Shown in pieces: positions 23,519-32,916 of a stretch of DNA of 41,202 nucleotides (within the stretch, counting starts at the first letter, position 1; each line of letters begins with the position of its first letter). The DNA comes from Bacteroidetes bacterium ADurb.Bin008 (lineage in GTDB: Bacteria > Bacteroidota > Bacteroidia > Bacteroidales > Tenuifilaceae), in contig MWFE01000058.1 in assembly GCA_002071445.1 (NCBI GenBank), forward strand, positions 1 through 41,202, given 5' to 3'. A program made the translations under genes and the position numbers. The notes beneath the pieces are model-generated. The model worked only from the letters and a program-made list of their open reading frames with translations. It searched no databases and was not told the DNA's origin.

Positions 23519-24529
23519 AACAGAAGTGCTTGGGTTATTGTAGTTTTGTTGCCACTACTCTTTCCCATTCCTTTGATTGGGCAATCGCCCATGCCCTCAA
23601 TCAGGGAGATGAAGTGGGGCCGCGATTATAATCTCCACGTAAAGCTCTCCAATGACAGCAACTACGTAATGGATGTGAGGGGGCTTTACCATACCGGCGA
23701 TCAGGTGTTTGATCCTGACAACGAGAACGCCACCTACTACCCGGTGAGTTTGGACGAGGAGTTTATCAATTACATTAAGCACCGGAAACTGGAGCAGGAG
23801 AATCAATTCTCGGTCGATTCTTTGTCCAAACAACAGCCCAAAACTTTATGGTCAGCCCTTAACAGGACTTTGGGAGGAGGATACATCCATTTTGTAAACT
23901 GCCTGGTTTACTCCATCGAATCAAACCACCTTTACCTGGCTGATCCCATAATGAAGCGGCCGATAACCACCTGGAAGCCCAAGCCGCAAACCAAAACGTA
24001 CAAGCGAACCAAAGATTGGGAATACTACATCCCTTACGACCAGAAATTGGCCATTAAAGAGTACAAAAAGCGAAAAAAAGAGGGTGATCTGCGAGATTTA
24101 CAGGGAGTACCCGGAAAGTTCATAGACCTTTTCTTAAACACCTCACAAAAGGAGTATGATCAACTGAGGCAGGAAAATAAAAGGATGATCTTAGCCCAAA
24201 TAGATTTGGTAAGGCTTTTGCTTGGAGCGAAATACCTGGGTGCCGACCAGATTAACTTTATTCAGAATCGTGTTACTACAGCCGTATTGCTGTATAGCCT
24301 AAGCAATCTGCCCTCAATTATTATTTTCGACGACTATAACGCGGCGGTGGCCATGACATTGGATAGTTCGGGGTATAAAATTGATTACGTGGTATTCAAT
24401 GATTTCGACAGGATTTCCACCGAAGAGCAGGACAGAAGAATTGGGATGATCGAAGCAATGATTGAAGCCATTAACGAGGCCAACGATAGGGTATTTAAAA
24501 AGAAACTTTCTTCCTACTACGGGCAGTAA
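23513..24529 (+). CDS. Secreted protein of unknown family
   Basis: A 338-residue exported protein that I do not recognise. Residues 1-24 are a signal peptide with cleavage after IGQ. The mature N-terminal half contains HVKLSNDSNYVMDVRGLYHTGDQVF and a segment naming paired basic and aromatic residues (TKTYKRTKDWEYYIPYDQK). The C-terminal half is predicted helical (EYKKRKKEGDLRD, KEYDQLRQENKRMILAQIDLVRLLLGAKYLGADQ) and ends in IGMIEAMIEAINEANDRVF. No catalytic motif or lipobox is visible. It follows the SuoX-fold lipoprotein by 139 bases but has its own promoter-like element, so it may be separately regulated. Confidence 0.75.
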   Translation: MKNRSAWVIVVLLPLLFPIPLIGQSPMPSIREMKWGRDYNLHVKLSNDSNYVMDVRGLYHTGDQVFDPDNENATYYPVSLDEEFINYIKHRKLEQENQFSVDSLSKQQPKTLWSALNRTLGGGYIHFVNCLVYSIESNHLYLADPIMKRPITTWKPKPQTKTYKRTKDWEYYIPYDQKLAIKEYKKRKKEGDLRDLQGVPGKFIDLFLNTSQKEYDQLRQENKRMILAQIDLVRLLLGAKYLGADQINFIQNRVTTAVLLYSLSNLPSIIIFDDYNAAVAMTLDSSGYKIDYVVFNDFDRISTEEQDRRIGMIEAMIEAINEANDRVFKKKLSSYYGQ

Positions 24530-24625
24530 AACCATTCTGCAGGGGAATTGAAGCCCCAACCTAACAAAAATCGTACCTACCCAATTGAAACAATAGGCAC
24601 GCGCACCAATTGTTCGAAAATTTAT

Positions 24626-24633
24626 TAATTTTG
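24626..24633 (+). promoter_or_regulatory. Putative -7 element for asnS-rpoN
   Basis: TAATTTTG fits TAnnTTTG at all fixed positions and lies 54 bases before the asnS ATG. A TTG occurs only 13 bases upstream, shorter than normal, so the -33 half is unsupported. Confidence 0.4.
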
Positions 24634-24687
24634 TAACCTGCAACGAATGATTGGCAGGCAAGAATATTTTTTTAAAAAACGTTAATA

Positions 24688-26085
24688 ATGACCATAGGTA
24701 AACGGGAAAAAATAGTCGATTTGTTCAAGGGCGACAAGATTGGTAAAGAGGTGTCGGTTAAGGGTTGGGTAAGAACCCGTAGGGGTAATAAAAATATTGC
24801 ATTCATAGCCCTGAATGATGGTTCGACCATTCATAATATCCAGCTTGTCGCCGATGTTGAGGTTTTTGGCGAAGAGTTTTTAAAAGATGTGAGTACGGGA
24901 GCAAGCATTGGAGCCAAGGGGAATTTGGTGGAATCGTCAGGAGCAGAGCAGCCCGTTGAAATTCAGGTAAGGCACATTGAGATTTACGGCAAGGCTGATC
25001 CCTCTGTATATCCCCTTCAGAAGAAAGGGCATAGCCTTGAGTTCTTGAGGGAAATAGCCCATCTGCGTCCGCGCACCAATACTTTTGGCGCTGTGCTTCG
25101 CATTCGCCACGCCATGGCATATGCCATTCACAAATATTTTAACGACAAGGGTTTTTACTATATCCATACCCCCATCATCACCGGGTCCGATGCCGAAGGG
25201 GCAGGAGCTCTTTTCAAGGTTACAACGCTTGACATAAACAATCCACCCCGTTTGCAGAACGGAAAGGTTGATTTTTCACAGGATTTTTTTGGGAAGGAGG
25301 CTAAACTTACAGTATCGGGTCAGCTGGAGGGAGAACTGGCAGCCCTGGCACTTTCCGAGATTTACACCTTTGGGCCTACTTTCAGGGCAGAGAACTCGAA
25401 CACACCCCGTCACTTAGCCGAATTCTGGATGATTGAACCTGAAATGGCATTCTACGAGATAAGCGACAACATGGATCTGGCCGAAGATTTCCTCAAATAC
25501 CTTACCCGCTACGCCCTCGAACATTGCAAAGAGGATCTGGAGTTTTTAAACAAAATGTGGGATAAGGAATTGATAGAGAGGTTAAAATTCGTTACCGAAA
25601 ACAGCTTTGTGCGCCTATCCTACACCGAGGCCATTGCTATCCTCGAAAAGGCCGATATGAAATGGGAATTCCCTGTTTCCTGGGGTGTTGACCTTCAGAG
25701 CGAGCACGAGCGATACCTGGTTGAAAAGCATTTCAAAAAGCCTGTTATCCTCACCGATTATCCCAAGGAGATAAAGGCATTCTACATGAAGCTGAACGAT
25801 GACAATAAAACCGTTCGTGCCATGGACGTCCTGTTCCCCAAAATTGGCGAAATCATTGGTGGATCGCAACGCGAGGAGAATCTTGAAACCCTCGCAAGGC
25901 GTATGGTTGAAATGGGAATACCCCAGGAGGAAATGTGGTGGTATGTGGAAACCCGTAAGTTTGGGACTGCACCGCATAGCGGTTTTGGTCTGGGGTTTGA
26001 ACGTCTGTTGCTCTTTGTAACGGGCATGAGCAATATCAGGGATGTGATTCCGTTCCCCAGAACACCCAAAAACTGTGAATTTTAA
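24688..26085 (+). CDS. asnS: Asparaginyl-tRNA synthetase
   Basis: Class IIb synthetase charging tRNA-Asn. The 465-residue protein has the N-terminal OB-fold anticodon-binding domain ([25 protein letters not shown] around 18-42) and the catalytic domain with motif 2 [16 protein letters not shown] and motif 3 [16 protein letters not shown] near the C-terminus, followed by [11 protein letters not shown]. The motif 2 sequence and the absence of an AspRS-type insertion favour AsnRS over AspRS. It is followed after 14 bases by rpoN, so the two are probably cotranscribed. Confidence 0.97.
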   Translation: MTIGKREKIVDLFKGDKIGKEVSVKGWVRTRRGNKNIAFIALNDGSTIHNIQLVADVEVFGEEFLKDVSTGASIGAKGNLVESSGAEQPVEIQVRHIEIYGKADPSVYPLQKKGHSLEFLREIAHLRPRTNTFGAVLRIRHAMAYAIHKYFNDKGFYYIHTPIITGSDAEGAGALFKVTTLDINNPPRLQNGKVDFSQDFFGKEAKLTVSGQLEGELAALALSEIYTFGPTFRAENSNTPRHLAEFWMIEPEMAFYEISDNMDLAEDFLKYLTRYALEHCKEDLEFLNKMWDKELIERLKFVTENSFVRLSYTEAIAILEKADMKWEFPVSWGVDLQSEHERYLVEKHFKKPVILTDYPKEIKAFYMKLNDDNKTVRAMDVLFPKIGEIIGGSQREENLETLARRMVEMGIPQEEMWWYVETRKFGTAPHSGFGLGFERLLLFVTGMSNIRDVIPFPRTPKNCEF

Positions 26086-26099
26086 AATAATTCCGGAAT

Positions 26100-27557
26100 A
26101 TGCTCAAGCAGAAATTACAGCAAAAGCTATTACAGAAGCTATCTCCACAGCAAATCCAGGTTATTAAGCTGCTGGAGATACCCACAATGCAGCTTGAGCA
26201 ACGCATAAAAAAGGAGCTTGAGGAGAATCCTACCCTCGAAGAGGGCGTGAACATGGAGGAGGATACAACAGTTCAGGATCAGGAGTTGGATCAGGAAAAT
26301 GCGAACCATGAAGAGGATGAATTCACCCTTGAGGACTACCTGAACGATGAGGAGATACCCAGCTACAGGCTTTCGGCCAATAACTATTCGAGAGACGACA
26401 AGAGGGTTGAAATTCCTTTCTCAACGGGCATTTCCTTCCACGACAATTTAAAAAATCAGCTGGGTTTACGCGACTTAGATGAAAGGCAGAGGAATCTTGG
26501 CCTTTACCTTATTGGGAATATTGATGAGGACGGCTATTTGCGTCGTAAGCTTTCAGCAATAATCGACGATTTGGCCTTTTCCGTCGGGGTTGAGGCAACG
26601 GAAGAGGAACTGGAGCATTTGCTCTCCATCATCCACGATTTCGAGCCTTCAGGGGTTGGGGCAAGGGATTTGCAGGAGTGCCTGTTAATCCAAATCGAGA
26701 ATAAAAATCAATCCGTTCCTGCCATTGCTTTGGCACGCACTATTATCAAGTACCATTTCCTCGAGTTCACCCGAAAGCACTACGATAAAATTCAGGCAAA
26801 GCTTAATCTGACGGACGAGGAGTTGAAAGAGGCCATCGACGAGATATTGAAGCTCAACCCCAAGCCCGGAGGCAGTTTTGCCGACCCGCACAACCGCATG
26901 TCGCAGCATATTACCCCCGATTTCATTCTCGATATCGAGGATGGCGAGATGGTTGTGAGTCTTAATGCCAAGAATGTTCCGGATTTGAGGATCAGCCGCG
27001 AGTATTCGAACATGCTCGAATCGTATGCAGCCAATAAAAGCACCGCTTCGAAACAGGAGAAGGAGGCTGTGGCCTTTGTGAAGCAGAAAATTGATTCTGC
27101 CAAATGGTTTATCGATGCCATTAAGCAAAGGCAGAATACACTTACCGTAACCATGCAGGCAATCATCGAGTATCAGCGAGAGTATTTTAAAACAGGCGAT
27201 GAGGTTAATTTAAAGCCAATGATACTCAAGGATATTGCCGAGAAAACCGGATTGGATATCTCAACCATTTCCAGGGTGGCCAATAGCAAGTATATTCAAA
27301 CCAATTTCGGCATATTCCCACTGAAACATTTTTTTAGCGAGGGAATGCAAACCGATTCGGGCGAGGAGGTATCGACCAAGGAGATTAAGAAAATTTTAAA
27401 GGATTGTATCGATGCCGAAGAGAAAAGGAAGCCCCTTACCGATGAGAAATTAATGGATATCCTTCAGGAAAAGGGATATCCCATTGCCCGTCGGACAGTT
27501 GCAAAATACCGGGAACAATTGGGAATCCCTGTGGCAAGGCTTAGAAAGGAGCTGTAA
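26100..27557 (+). CDS. rpoN: RNA polymerase sigma-54 factor
   Basis: Alternative sigma factor that directs polymerase to -24/-12 promoters and needs enhancer-binding ATPases. The 485-residue protein has region I (SPQQIQVIKLLEIPTMQLEQRIKKELEENP cut here to its core LEIPTMQLEQRI), an acidic region II (about 45-90), the core-binding region and the C-terminal DNA-binding part ending in the RpoN box ARRTVAKYRE at 463-472. I found no convincing -24/-12 promoter (TGGCACG-N4-TTGC) in this window, and no enhancer-binding protein is encoded here. Confidence 0.97.
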   Translation: MLKQKLQQKLLQKLSPQQIQVIKLLEIPTMQLEQRIKKELEENPTLEEGVNMEEDTTVQDQELDQENANHEEDEFTLEDYLNDEEIPSYRLSANNYSRDDKRVEIPFSTGISFHDNLKNQLGLRDLDERQRNLGLYLIGNIDEDGYLRRKLSAIIDDLAFSVGVEATEEELEHLLSIIHDFEPSGVGARDLQECLLIQIENKNQSVPAIALARTIIKYHFLEFTRKHYDKIQAKLNLTDEELKEAIDEILKLNPKPGGSFADPHNRMSQHITPDFILDIEDGEMVVSLNAKNVPDLRISREYSNMLESYAANKSTASKQEKEAVAFVKQKIDSAKWFIDAIKQRQNTLTVTMQAIIEYQREYFKTGDEVNLKPMILKDIAEKTGLDISTISRVANSKYIQTNFGIFPLKHFFSEGMQTDSGEEVSTKEIKKILKDCIDAEEKRKPLTDEKLMDILQEKGYPIARRTVAKYREQLGIPVARLRKEL

Positions 27558-27558
27558 A

Positions 27559-28176
27559 ATGCAGAAAACGCTTCAAAATGCAGCGTTGATAATTTCAACC
27601 CTTTTGCATCCCCTGTTTATGCCCATCTTAGGAGTGCTGTTTATGTACAACTCCGGTACCTATGCATCGCTACTCCCATACCAGGCCAAAAGGATTATCC
27701 TGCTGGTTATTGCCGTCAATACCTGCATACTGCCTTTGCTTACCATTCCACTGTTTGTCAAGTTAGGCCTTATCAAGTCGCTGCATATGCACCATCATAG
27801 GGAGCGCATTATTCCCATGGGATTTACGCTGATTCCCTACCTTTTCTCTGTTTATTTCCTGGGCCGACTGCCCATACCGGGCGTGATTACAACATTTATG
27901 CTGGGTGCCGTTGCGTTGATACTGATATCCATGGTGATATCCATTTGGTGGAAGATAAGCATACACATGCTGGGCATTGGGGGAATGATGGGTTTTATTC
28001 TTTCATTCACCATCAGGCTTCATGCCGATGCATTGGCATTCGTTATTATGGTGGTTTTGGCTTCGGGTCTTTTAGCCTGGTCGAGGTTGCAGCTGGGGGC
28101 ACACAATCCACCACAGGTATATGGCGGCTTTGCTATAGGGGCATTTATCATGTTTTTACCCTTTTTCCTGCTTTAG
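27559..28176 (+). CDS. PAP2-like membrane protein
   Basis: A 205-residue polytopic membrane protein with about six hydrophobic segments. Motifs resemble the lipid phosphatase/PAP2 superfamily: KISIHMLGIGG (Ser134, His136) in the position of the PSGH motif, and SRLQLGAHNPPQVYGG (Arg177, His182) in the position of SRxxxxxHxxxDV. The usual acidic residue of the last motif is Gln186 and the first motif is diverged, so phosphatase activity is uncertain. I start at the ATG at 27559, one base after the rpoN stop; a frame extending upstream into rpoN has no signal or homology in its extra part. Confidence 0.75.
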   Translation: MQKTLQNAALIISTLLHPLFMPILGVLFMYNSGTYASLLPYQAKRIILLVIAVNTCILPLLTIPLFVKLGLIKSLHMHHHRERIIPMGFTLIPYLFSVYFLGRLPIPGVITTFMLGAVALILISMVISIWWKISIHMLGIGGMMGFILSFTIRLHADALAFVIMVVLASGLLAWSRLQLGAHNPPQVYGGFAIGAFIMFLPFFLL

Positions 28177-28293
28177 GCAGGATTTTTAACAGCGAATTGA
28201 GAATGGCATTAATTCCTTTTGCAGAGCAATTTTTCAATTTATATCGAATAGAAGATCAATATTTAGGATTGAACTTTCAATAAGCGGTTAGCC

Positions 28294-29472
28294 ATGCGGC
28301 GTTTTTCAGCCAACTATATCTACACAGTATCGGGTAAACCCATCCGCAATGGCATTGTGGGTATTGATGATGAGGGCACCGTAGTTGAACTTATCGATCC
28401 GCAGGATGACATAGTGGAGCTGGCAGGAACCGAATTTCACAACGGAATCATAGTGCCCGGGTTTGTGAATGCACATTGCCATACCGAATTATCCTACATG
28501 AAAGGCAGGCTCACGCCCAACACGGGTTTGGCCGGATTCGTCGATCAGATACGAAAAATAAGGGAAGAGGATGAGATTGTTGAGAGCCTGTCTGTTCGAA
28601 ATGCTTTAGATGAACTGCACAGGGAGGGTATAGTAGCGGTAGCCGATATTTGTAATTCTTATCTGAGTTTCGGGCCGAAACTTGTCAGCCCCATCCGTTT
28701 TGTGAATTTTGTAGAACTTTTCGGGCTGCTGCCCGAGAAGGCGGAGAATATTATTGAATATGCCCGGGAGGTTAAAGCATTGGCTGAATTGAAACTTCAG
28801 GATACCATAGCAATTACCCCCCACGCCCCCTATTCTCTTTCACAAAATCTGTGGGAAATAGTTGCCCGTGAGATTGAATTGAATTCCATTGCCTCCATCC
28901 ATTTTGCCGAAAGCAGGCAGGAGTTCGAATTTTCCACAAGCCGGTCGGGGCCCCTGGCTCAGTATTATAGCCGATATGGATTGCCAGTTGATGCCGGCCC
29001 CAAGGGACATCCTGTGGAAATCGTGAAAAGGTATTTACCAAAAAAATCAACCATCCTTTTTATTCACAATACATTCCTAACATCACAACAGGCAGAGGAG
29101 CTTGCCAATCATTTTACCGTTGCTGTCTTCGTCCTTTGCCCCGCTTCAAACCTCTTCATCGAAAATTCATTGCCCGATATTCAGATGCTTAGGAAAATGG
29201 GCGTGACAATGGCCATTGGTACCGATAGCCTGGCTTCTGCCCCTTCGCTTTCCATGCTACATCAGATGAAAATAATCGGCCAAAGATTCCCTGACATTCC
29301 ATTTGACGAAATATTGAGATGGGCAACCCTTAACGGAGCCGAAGCCCTTGGCTTTAGTGAGGATTTTGGAAGCATTGAACCGGGCAAGAAACCGGGATTA
29401 AATCTTATTACCCCCTTTGATTTCAACCACTCTAAACTGCTCCCTGCCAGTAAAATTAAGCGTTTGGCTTAA
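28294..29472 (+). CDS. Amidohydrolase family protein (TRZ/ATZ or aminofutalosine deaminase-like)
   Basis: A 392-residue metal-dependent hydrolase. The metal site is read from NAHCHTEL (His61, His63), TPHAPYS, IHFAES, FIHNTF and IGTDSLASAPSLSMLHQM, the standard order for the ATZ/TRZ deaminase branch. This branch includes aminodeoxyfutalosine deaminase of the futalosine menaquinone route as well as guanine and SAH deaminases; I cannot separate these by eye. The short stretch 28177-28293 between the PAP2-like gene and this one holds only a 26-codon frame that I do not support as a gene. A terminator follows at 29488. Confidence 0.88.
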   Translation: MRRFSANYIYTVSGKPIRNGIVGIDDEGTVVELIDPQDDIVELAGTEFHNGIIVPGFVNAHCHTELSYMKGRLTPNTGLAGFVDQIRKIREEDEIVESLSVRNALDELHREGIVAVADICNSYLSFGPKLVSPIRFVNFVELFGLLPEKAENIIEYAREVKALAELKLQDTIAITPHAPYSLSQNLWEIVAREIELNSIASIHFAESRQEFEFSTSRSGPLAQYYSRYGLPVDAGPKGHPVEIVKRYLPKKSTILFIHNTFLTSQQAEELANHFTVAVFVLCPASNLFIENSLPDIQMLRKMGVTMAIGTDSLASAPSLSMLHQMKIIGQRFPDIPFDEILRWATLNGAEALGFSEDFGSIEPGKKPGLNLITPFDFNHSKLLPASKIKRLA

Positions 29473-29487
29473 TACGGTTCATGCCCT

Positions 29488-29511
29488 ACAGAGATATTAC
29501 TCTGTTTTTTT
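29488..29511 (+). terminator. Rho-independent terminator after the amidohydrolase gene
   Basis: A 6-bp perfect stem (ACAGAG 29488-29493 with CTCTGT 29500-29505), 6-base loop and a run of T to 29511, 15 bases after the stop. The remaining sequence to 29839 contains the leader of the first fibre gene and no other gene I can support. Confidence 0.8.
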
Positions 29512-29839
29512 GCATCTCGAATTTTATTATTAGTAACCGATGAAGAGCCTTGCGAAGATTTGGCATGGTAATTCCTGATGGCAAAGTGCGCGGAATTGTA
29601 TGAACTCATAGTTAACGCGCTTATACAACAGTAATTTTTGCACGCACCACGGAAATATTTTTTTAAAAATAAGTGATTTTCTTGATTATATATATGAAGG
29701 AAAAAGTGTAATTTTATTACCTGCTTTCTCATGAATGATGGATTTCCCTCTGTATCACCACCTTTCATTGTTGAAGGCAACATTTACAGCACAATATTTT
29801 CAGTAAGTTAACACCAAAACAACCAAACCGCTAATCAGT

Positions 29840-32530
29840 ATGAAAAAAACAGTGAGTTTTCTCGTTGGTATGATTCTTTGGCTGGGCACGCTAGCGCAAG
29901 TACCCCAGGGATTCAACTACCAGGCAGTGGTACGCAACGATCAGGGTGCACCCCTAGCCGAACAACAAGTAGGCATCCGCCTAACCCTTCAGGACGAGGC
30001 TGGAAAAGCAATCTATTACTCTGAAACCCACTCGGCAAACACTTCGCCACAGGGCGTGGTGAGCTTCGTGGTGGGTGGGGGTAACGTACAAAGTGGCGTC
30101 TTTGCAGATATCCCGTGGGGGGAAGGCAACATCTACATGAAGATAGAGGTTGACCCCGCAGGGGATGGCAACTACACTACCCTGGGGGTATCGCAGTTGC
30201 AATCGGTACCCTATGCGCTATACGCAACAAGCGGAACTCCTGGTCCGCAAGGTGAGCAGGGACCGGCAGGACCCCAAGGAGAGCCCGGTCCGACCGGCCC
30301 ACAGGGTGAGCAGGGTCCCGAAGGGCCACTGGTATTCGGTACCGAGGGGCAAACGCTACGCCATGGCGAAACAACATGGGAAGCAAGCAGCAATATTTAC
30401 AATACGGGCACCAACGTGGGCATTGGCACCACCGACCCCACAGAAAAACTCCACGTGGAGGGCAATATCCGCGCCCACGGATTGATGTTAGACAAGCAGG
30501 GGACACCCGACGAGGATCCACTTTTTGTAGTGCGCAATAGCGAAGGAAACATTGTGTTTGCGGTGTACGAGCAGGGGGTGCGGATTTATGTGGATGGCGA
30601 CCCTGCCGATGAGGGTAAGGGCAATCGCAGCGGATTTGCCATTGGCGGTCTCACGGGCTTCAAGGACACGGGCGAGGAGTACTTCAGGGTATCGCGCGGA
30701 TACACCCAGGTGCTGTTCGACGATCAGGGCAAGGGCAACCGCAGTGGCTTCGCCATTGGCGGACTTACAGGCTTTAAGGCCGATGAAGATGAAAGAGATT
30801 TTTTCAGCGTATCGCGTGAACGAACTCAGGTGCTATTCGATGATCAGGGCAAGGGCAACCGCAGTGGCTTTGCCATAGGTGGACTTACGGGTTTTAAGGC
30901 TGAAGAGGATGAAAAAGACTTATTCAGCGTATCGCGTGAGCGTACCCAGGTGCTATTCGACGATGAGGCCAAAGGCAACCGTAGTGGCTTCGCCATAGGT
31001 GGTCTCACAGGCTTTAAGGACGGAGAGGAGTCGGGTAGAAGTTTCTTCGATGTTACTACTGATGCTGCGGGAGTAATTGATCCCGCCGAAAATCGCGTGC
31101 TGTGGTATCCCCTGAAAAATGCCTTTATGGCGGGTAGTGTGCTGGTAGAGTCACCTGAGGATGTGGGAGAAAACTCTTTTGCAGTGGGCTATGAGAGCAA
31201 GGGAAAAGGGGAGTGCTCGCAGGCCATGGGTTATAAAGCCCAAGCGTTAGGAGACTATTCAACAGCCATTGGAAATAGGGCTATAGCGCGGAACACCAAT
31301 TCTTTCGCATTTGGCGAGGATGCAGAGGCAAAAAATGAGGAGAGCTATGCCATAGGCCGAGGAGCCCTGGCTAAAGGGTATAGAAGTTTTGCCTTTGGCA
31401 GCGCAGGGCTCGACTCGGCAGGTAATGTTACATTGCCCCCTCAAGCTTTGGGCAGTTACTCCTTTGCCCTGGGCATGGGAGCAAAAGCAGATACTGTAGG
31501 AGCTTTTGCCATAGGGCTCGATACCTATGCCGGAGGGAGATACTCCACTGCACTGGGCTATAAATCACAAGCAACTGATTTCTATTCCACTGCCATAGGC
31601 TATAAAACAAAGGCTTTCGGCTTTATTTCTACGGCCATGGGATTTAATACCGAGGCTTCAGGTATTTATTCTACTGCTATGGGCGCTCATACATTATGTG
31701 ACGGTTTTGGCTCCATTGCCATGGGTATGTATAGTCATGCCTCCAATTTTTGTTCTACCGCCATGGGTTATGAAACTCTCGCTTCTGAAGATCATTCAAC
31801 TGCCATGGGCTGTTTTACAGTAGCTGATGCATATTATTCCACTGTTATGGGACTACATACCATAGCAAAATCTCAGGTGATGACAGCCATTGGCCGATAT
31901 AATTGGGCTGGTGAAGAACACCCATATGAATGGAAACCCAATGACCCTATCTTTGTTATTGGAATAGGTACAGATGACGAAGATAGAAGGAATGCAATGA
32001 CTGTTCTTAAAAACGGAAGGGTGGGATTGCAGTCGGTAACGGTTCCCACCTATGCTTTACAACTACCCAATGTTGGTTATTATTGGGAGGGTAAAGCGCA
32101 AGCCAACGGATGGGATACCTATTCCGATACCCGTGTAAAATCCAACCAGCAGCCCATCCGTTATGGTCTGTCAGAGGTTATGCGCATGGTTCCCAAAACC
32201 TACTTCCATCATAACTCCACCACAGAGAATGGCAGAATAATCATTGCCCCCGAGGGCATGCAGGATATTGGGCTGGTGGCGCAGGAGATGTACGAAATAG
32301 TGCCCGAGGTGGTTAGCAAACCTGAGAATGAGCAGGCCGAGCTGTGGGGACTAGCCTACGATAAGCTGGTGCCGGTGCTGGTAAAGGCTATACAGGAGCA
32401 GCAAACTATGATTGAAGAGCAAAAAGCCTTGGCCGAAGGTCAAAAATCCGTCATCGAAAAGCAGAACAATACCATCAATCAACTGCTTATCAGAATTGAA
32501 AAATTGGAAAAGCAGATGGAAAAAGAATAG
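29840..32530 (+). CDS. Large secreted fibre-like protein with collagen segment and S74 self-cleaving chaperone (fibre 1)
   Basis: An 896-residue exported protein. Residues 1-20 are a signal peptide. Residues 21-130 form the N-terminal domain shared by all five fibre genes (PQGFNYQAVVRNDQG ... SVPYALYA). Residues 132-164 are 11 Gly-X-Y collagen triplets, found only in this gene. GIGTTDPTEKLHVEG, a tail-fibre-like motif, follows. Residues 260-393 hold four tandem 38-40-residue modules (NRSGFAIGGLTG...VSR..TQVLFDD). Residues 445-690 are 14-residue YadA-head-like repeats (STAxGxxxxAxG). The C-terminus is a peptidase S74/endosialidase-type chaperone with Ser762 and Lys767 (SDTRVK), so self-cleavage would release a 135-residue coiled-coil piece. 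No barrel anchor or type IX sorting domain is visible. Trimeric assembly is inferred from families. Confidence 0.88.
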   Translation: MKKTVSFLVGMILWLGTLAQVPQGFNYQAVVRNDQGAPLAEQQVGIRLTLQDEAGKAIYYSETHSANTSPQGVVSFVVGGGNVQSGVFADIPWGEGNIYMKIEVDPAGDGNYTTLGVSQLQSVPYALYATSGTPGPQGEQGPAGPQGEPGPTGPQGEQGPEGPLVFGTEGQTLRHGETTWEASSNIYNTGTNVGIGTTDPTEKLHVEGNIRAHGLMLDKQGTPDEDPLFVVRNSEGNIVFAVYEQGVRIYVDGDPADEGKGNRSGFAIGGLTGFKDTGEEYFRVSRGYTQVLFDDQGKGNRSGFAIGGLTGFKADEDERDFFSVSRERTQVLFDDQGKGNRSGFAIGGLTGFKAEEDEKDLFSVSRERTQVLFDDEAKGNRSGFAIGGLTGFKDGEESGRSFFDVTTDAAGVIDPAENRVLWYPLKNAFMAGSVLVESPEDVGENSFAVGYESKGKGECSQAMGYKAQALGDYSTAIGNRAIARNTNSFAFGEDAEAKNEESYAIGRGALAKGYRSFAFGSAGLDSAGNVTLPPQALGSYSFALGMGAKADTVGAFAIGLDTYAGGRYSTALGYKSQATDFYSTAIGYKTKAFGFISTAMGFNTEASGIYSTAMGAHTLCDGFGSIAMGMYSHASNFCSTAMGYETLASEDHSTAMGCFTVADAYYSTVMGLHTIAKSQVMTAIGRYNWAGEEHPYEWKPNDPIFVIGIGTDDEDRRNAMTVLKNGRVGLQSVTVPTYALQLPNVGYYWEGKAQANGWDTYSDTRVKSNQQPIRYGLSEVMRMVPKTYFHHNSTTENGRIIIAPEGMQDIGLVAQEMYEIVPEVVSKPENEQAELWGLAYDKLVPVLVKAIQEQQTMIEEQKALAEGQKSVIEKQNNTINQLLIRIEKLEKQMEKE
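30233..30331 (+). repeat. Collagen-like Gly-X-Y repeat
   Basis: Eleven consecutive Gly-X-Y triplets (GTP GPQ GEQ GPA GPQ GEP and so on) inside fibre 1. The other complete fibre genes lack this block and have a different linker (RFEAIPG...). Confidence 0.9.
30617..31020 (+). repeat. Four tandem 114-120-bp modules in fibre 1
   Basis: Units start at 30617, 30731, 30851 and 30971. Each encodes NRSGFAIGGLTGFK followed by a variable acidic stretch and, in the first three, VSR-x2-TQVLFDD. The fourth diverges into DGEESGRSFFDV. Confidence 0.92.
31172..31880 (+). repeat. YadA-head-like 14-residue repeats in fibre 1
   Basis: Period of about 42 bp encoding the pattern [YF]STAMGxxTxAxG, with some longer inserts, as in the left-handed beta-roll heads of trimeric autotransporters. 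Confidence 0.8.
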
Positions 32531-32569
32531 AAAGGGGGGGTTATATTCCCTTCTTCGAAGTTCATTTGG

Positions 32570-32599
32570 GCTGCCTAAATTGTGGGGCAGCCTTTTTTA
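32570..32599 (+). terminator. Rho-independent terminator after fibre 1
   Basis: GGCTGCC (32570-32576) pairs with GGCAGCC (32587-32593), followed by six T, 39 bases after the stop. The rest of 32531-32862 is AT-rich with no gene. Confidence 0.85.
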
Positions 32600-32862
32600 T
32601 TTTCCTTGGTTCGGCTAAAAAATTCGGTCACATACCCACCTTTGAAATTATTGTTTGTGATTATCCTGATCTATACCCGTTTGTAAATCTGAAGTCAGAT
32701 TTTATCTCGTAGCTTTTGTTGATATTTATTCAACTTTTTAAAATTCAACTCCATCATTTGGTAAATTTACTAATGTATTAAATTGTTAATCAATCATGTA
32801 CTGATCCGCTTTTGAAAAGCAAAAAAACATATAATCACATTATGAACTTTTAAAATAAATCT

Positions 32863-32870
32863 TATCTTTG
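32863..32870 (+). promoter_or_regulatory. Putative -7 element for fibre 2
   Basis: TATCTTTG fully matches TAnnTTTG and lies 46 bases before the ATG at 32917. The region at the expected -33 position (TTAT) is a weak match. Confidence 0.5.
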
Positions 32871-32916
32871 TTTGTATATGAGATAATTGGATTCAAAATT
32901 AAACTATCCCCAAACC

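Noticed and set aside
28203..28283. 26-codon frame before the amidohydrolase gene
   Set aside because: Too short, no ribosome site or conserved feature; it most likely represents spacer.
29469..29783. 104-codon frame on the minus strand before fibre 1
   Set aside because: It overlaps the amidohydrolase end and its terminator, lacks a credible start region and has no recognisable protein features.
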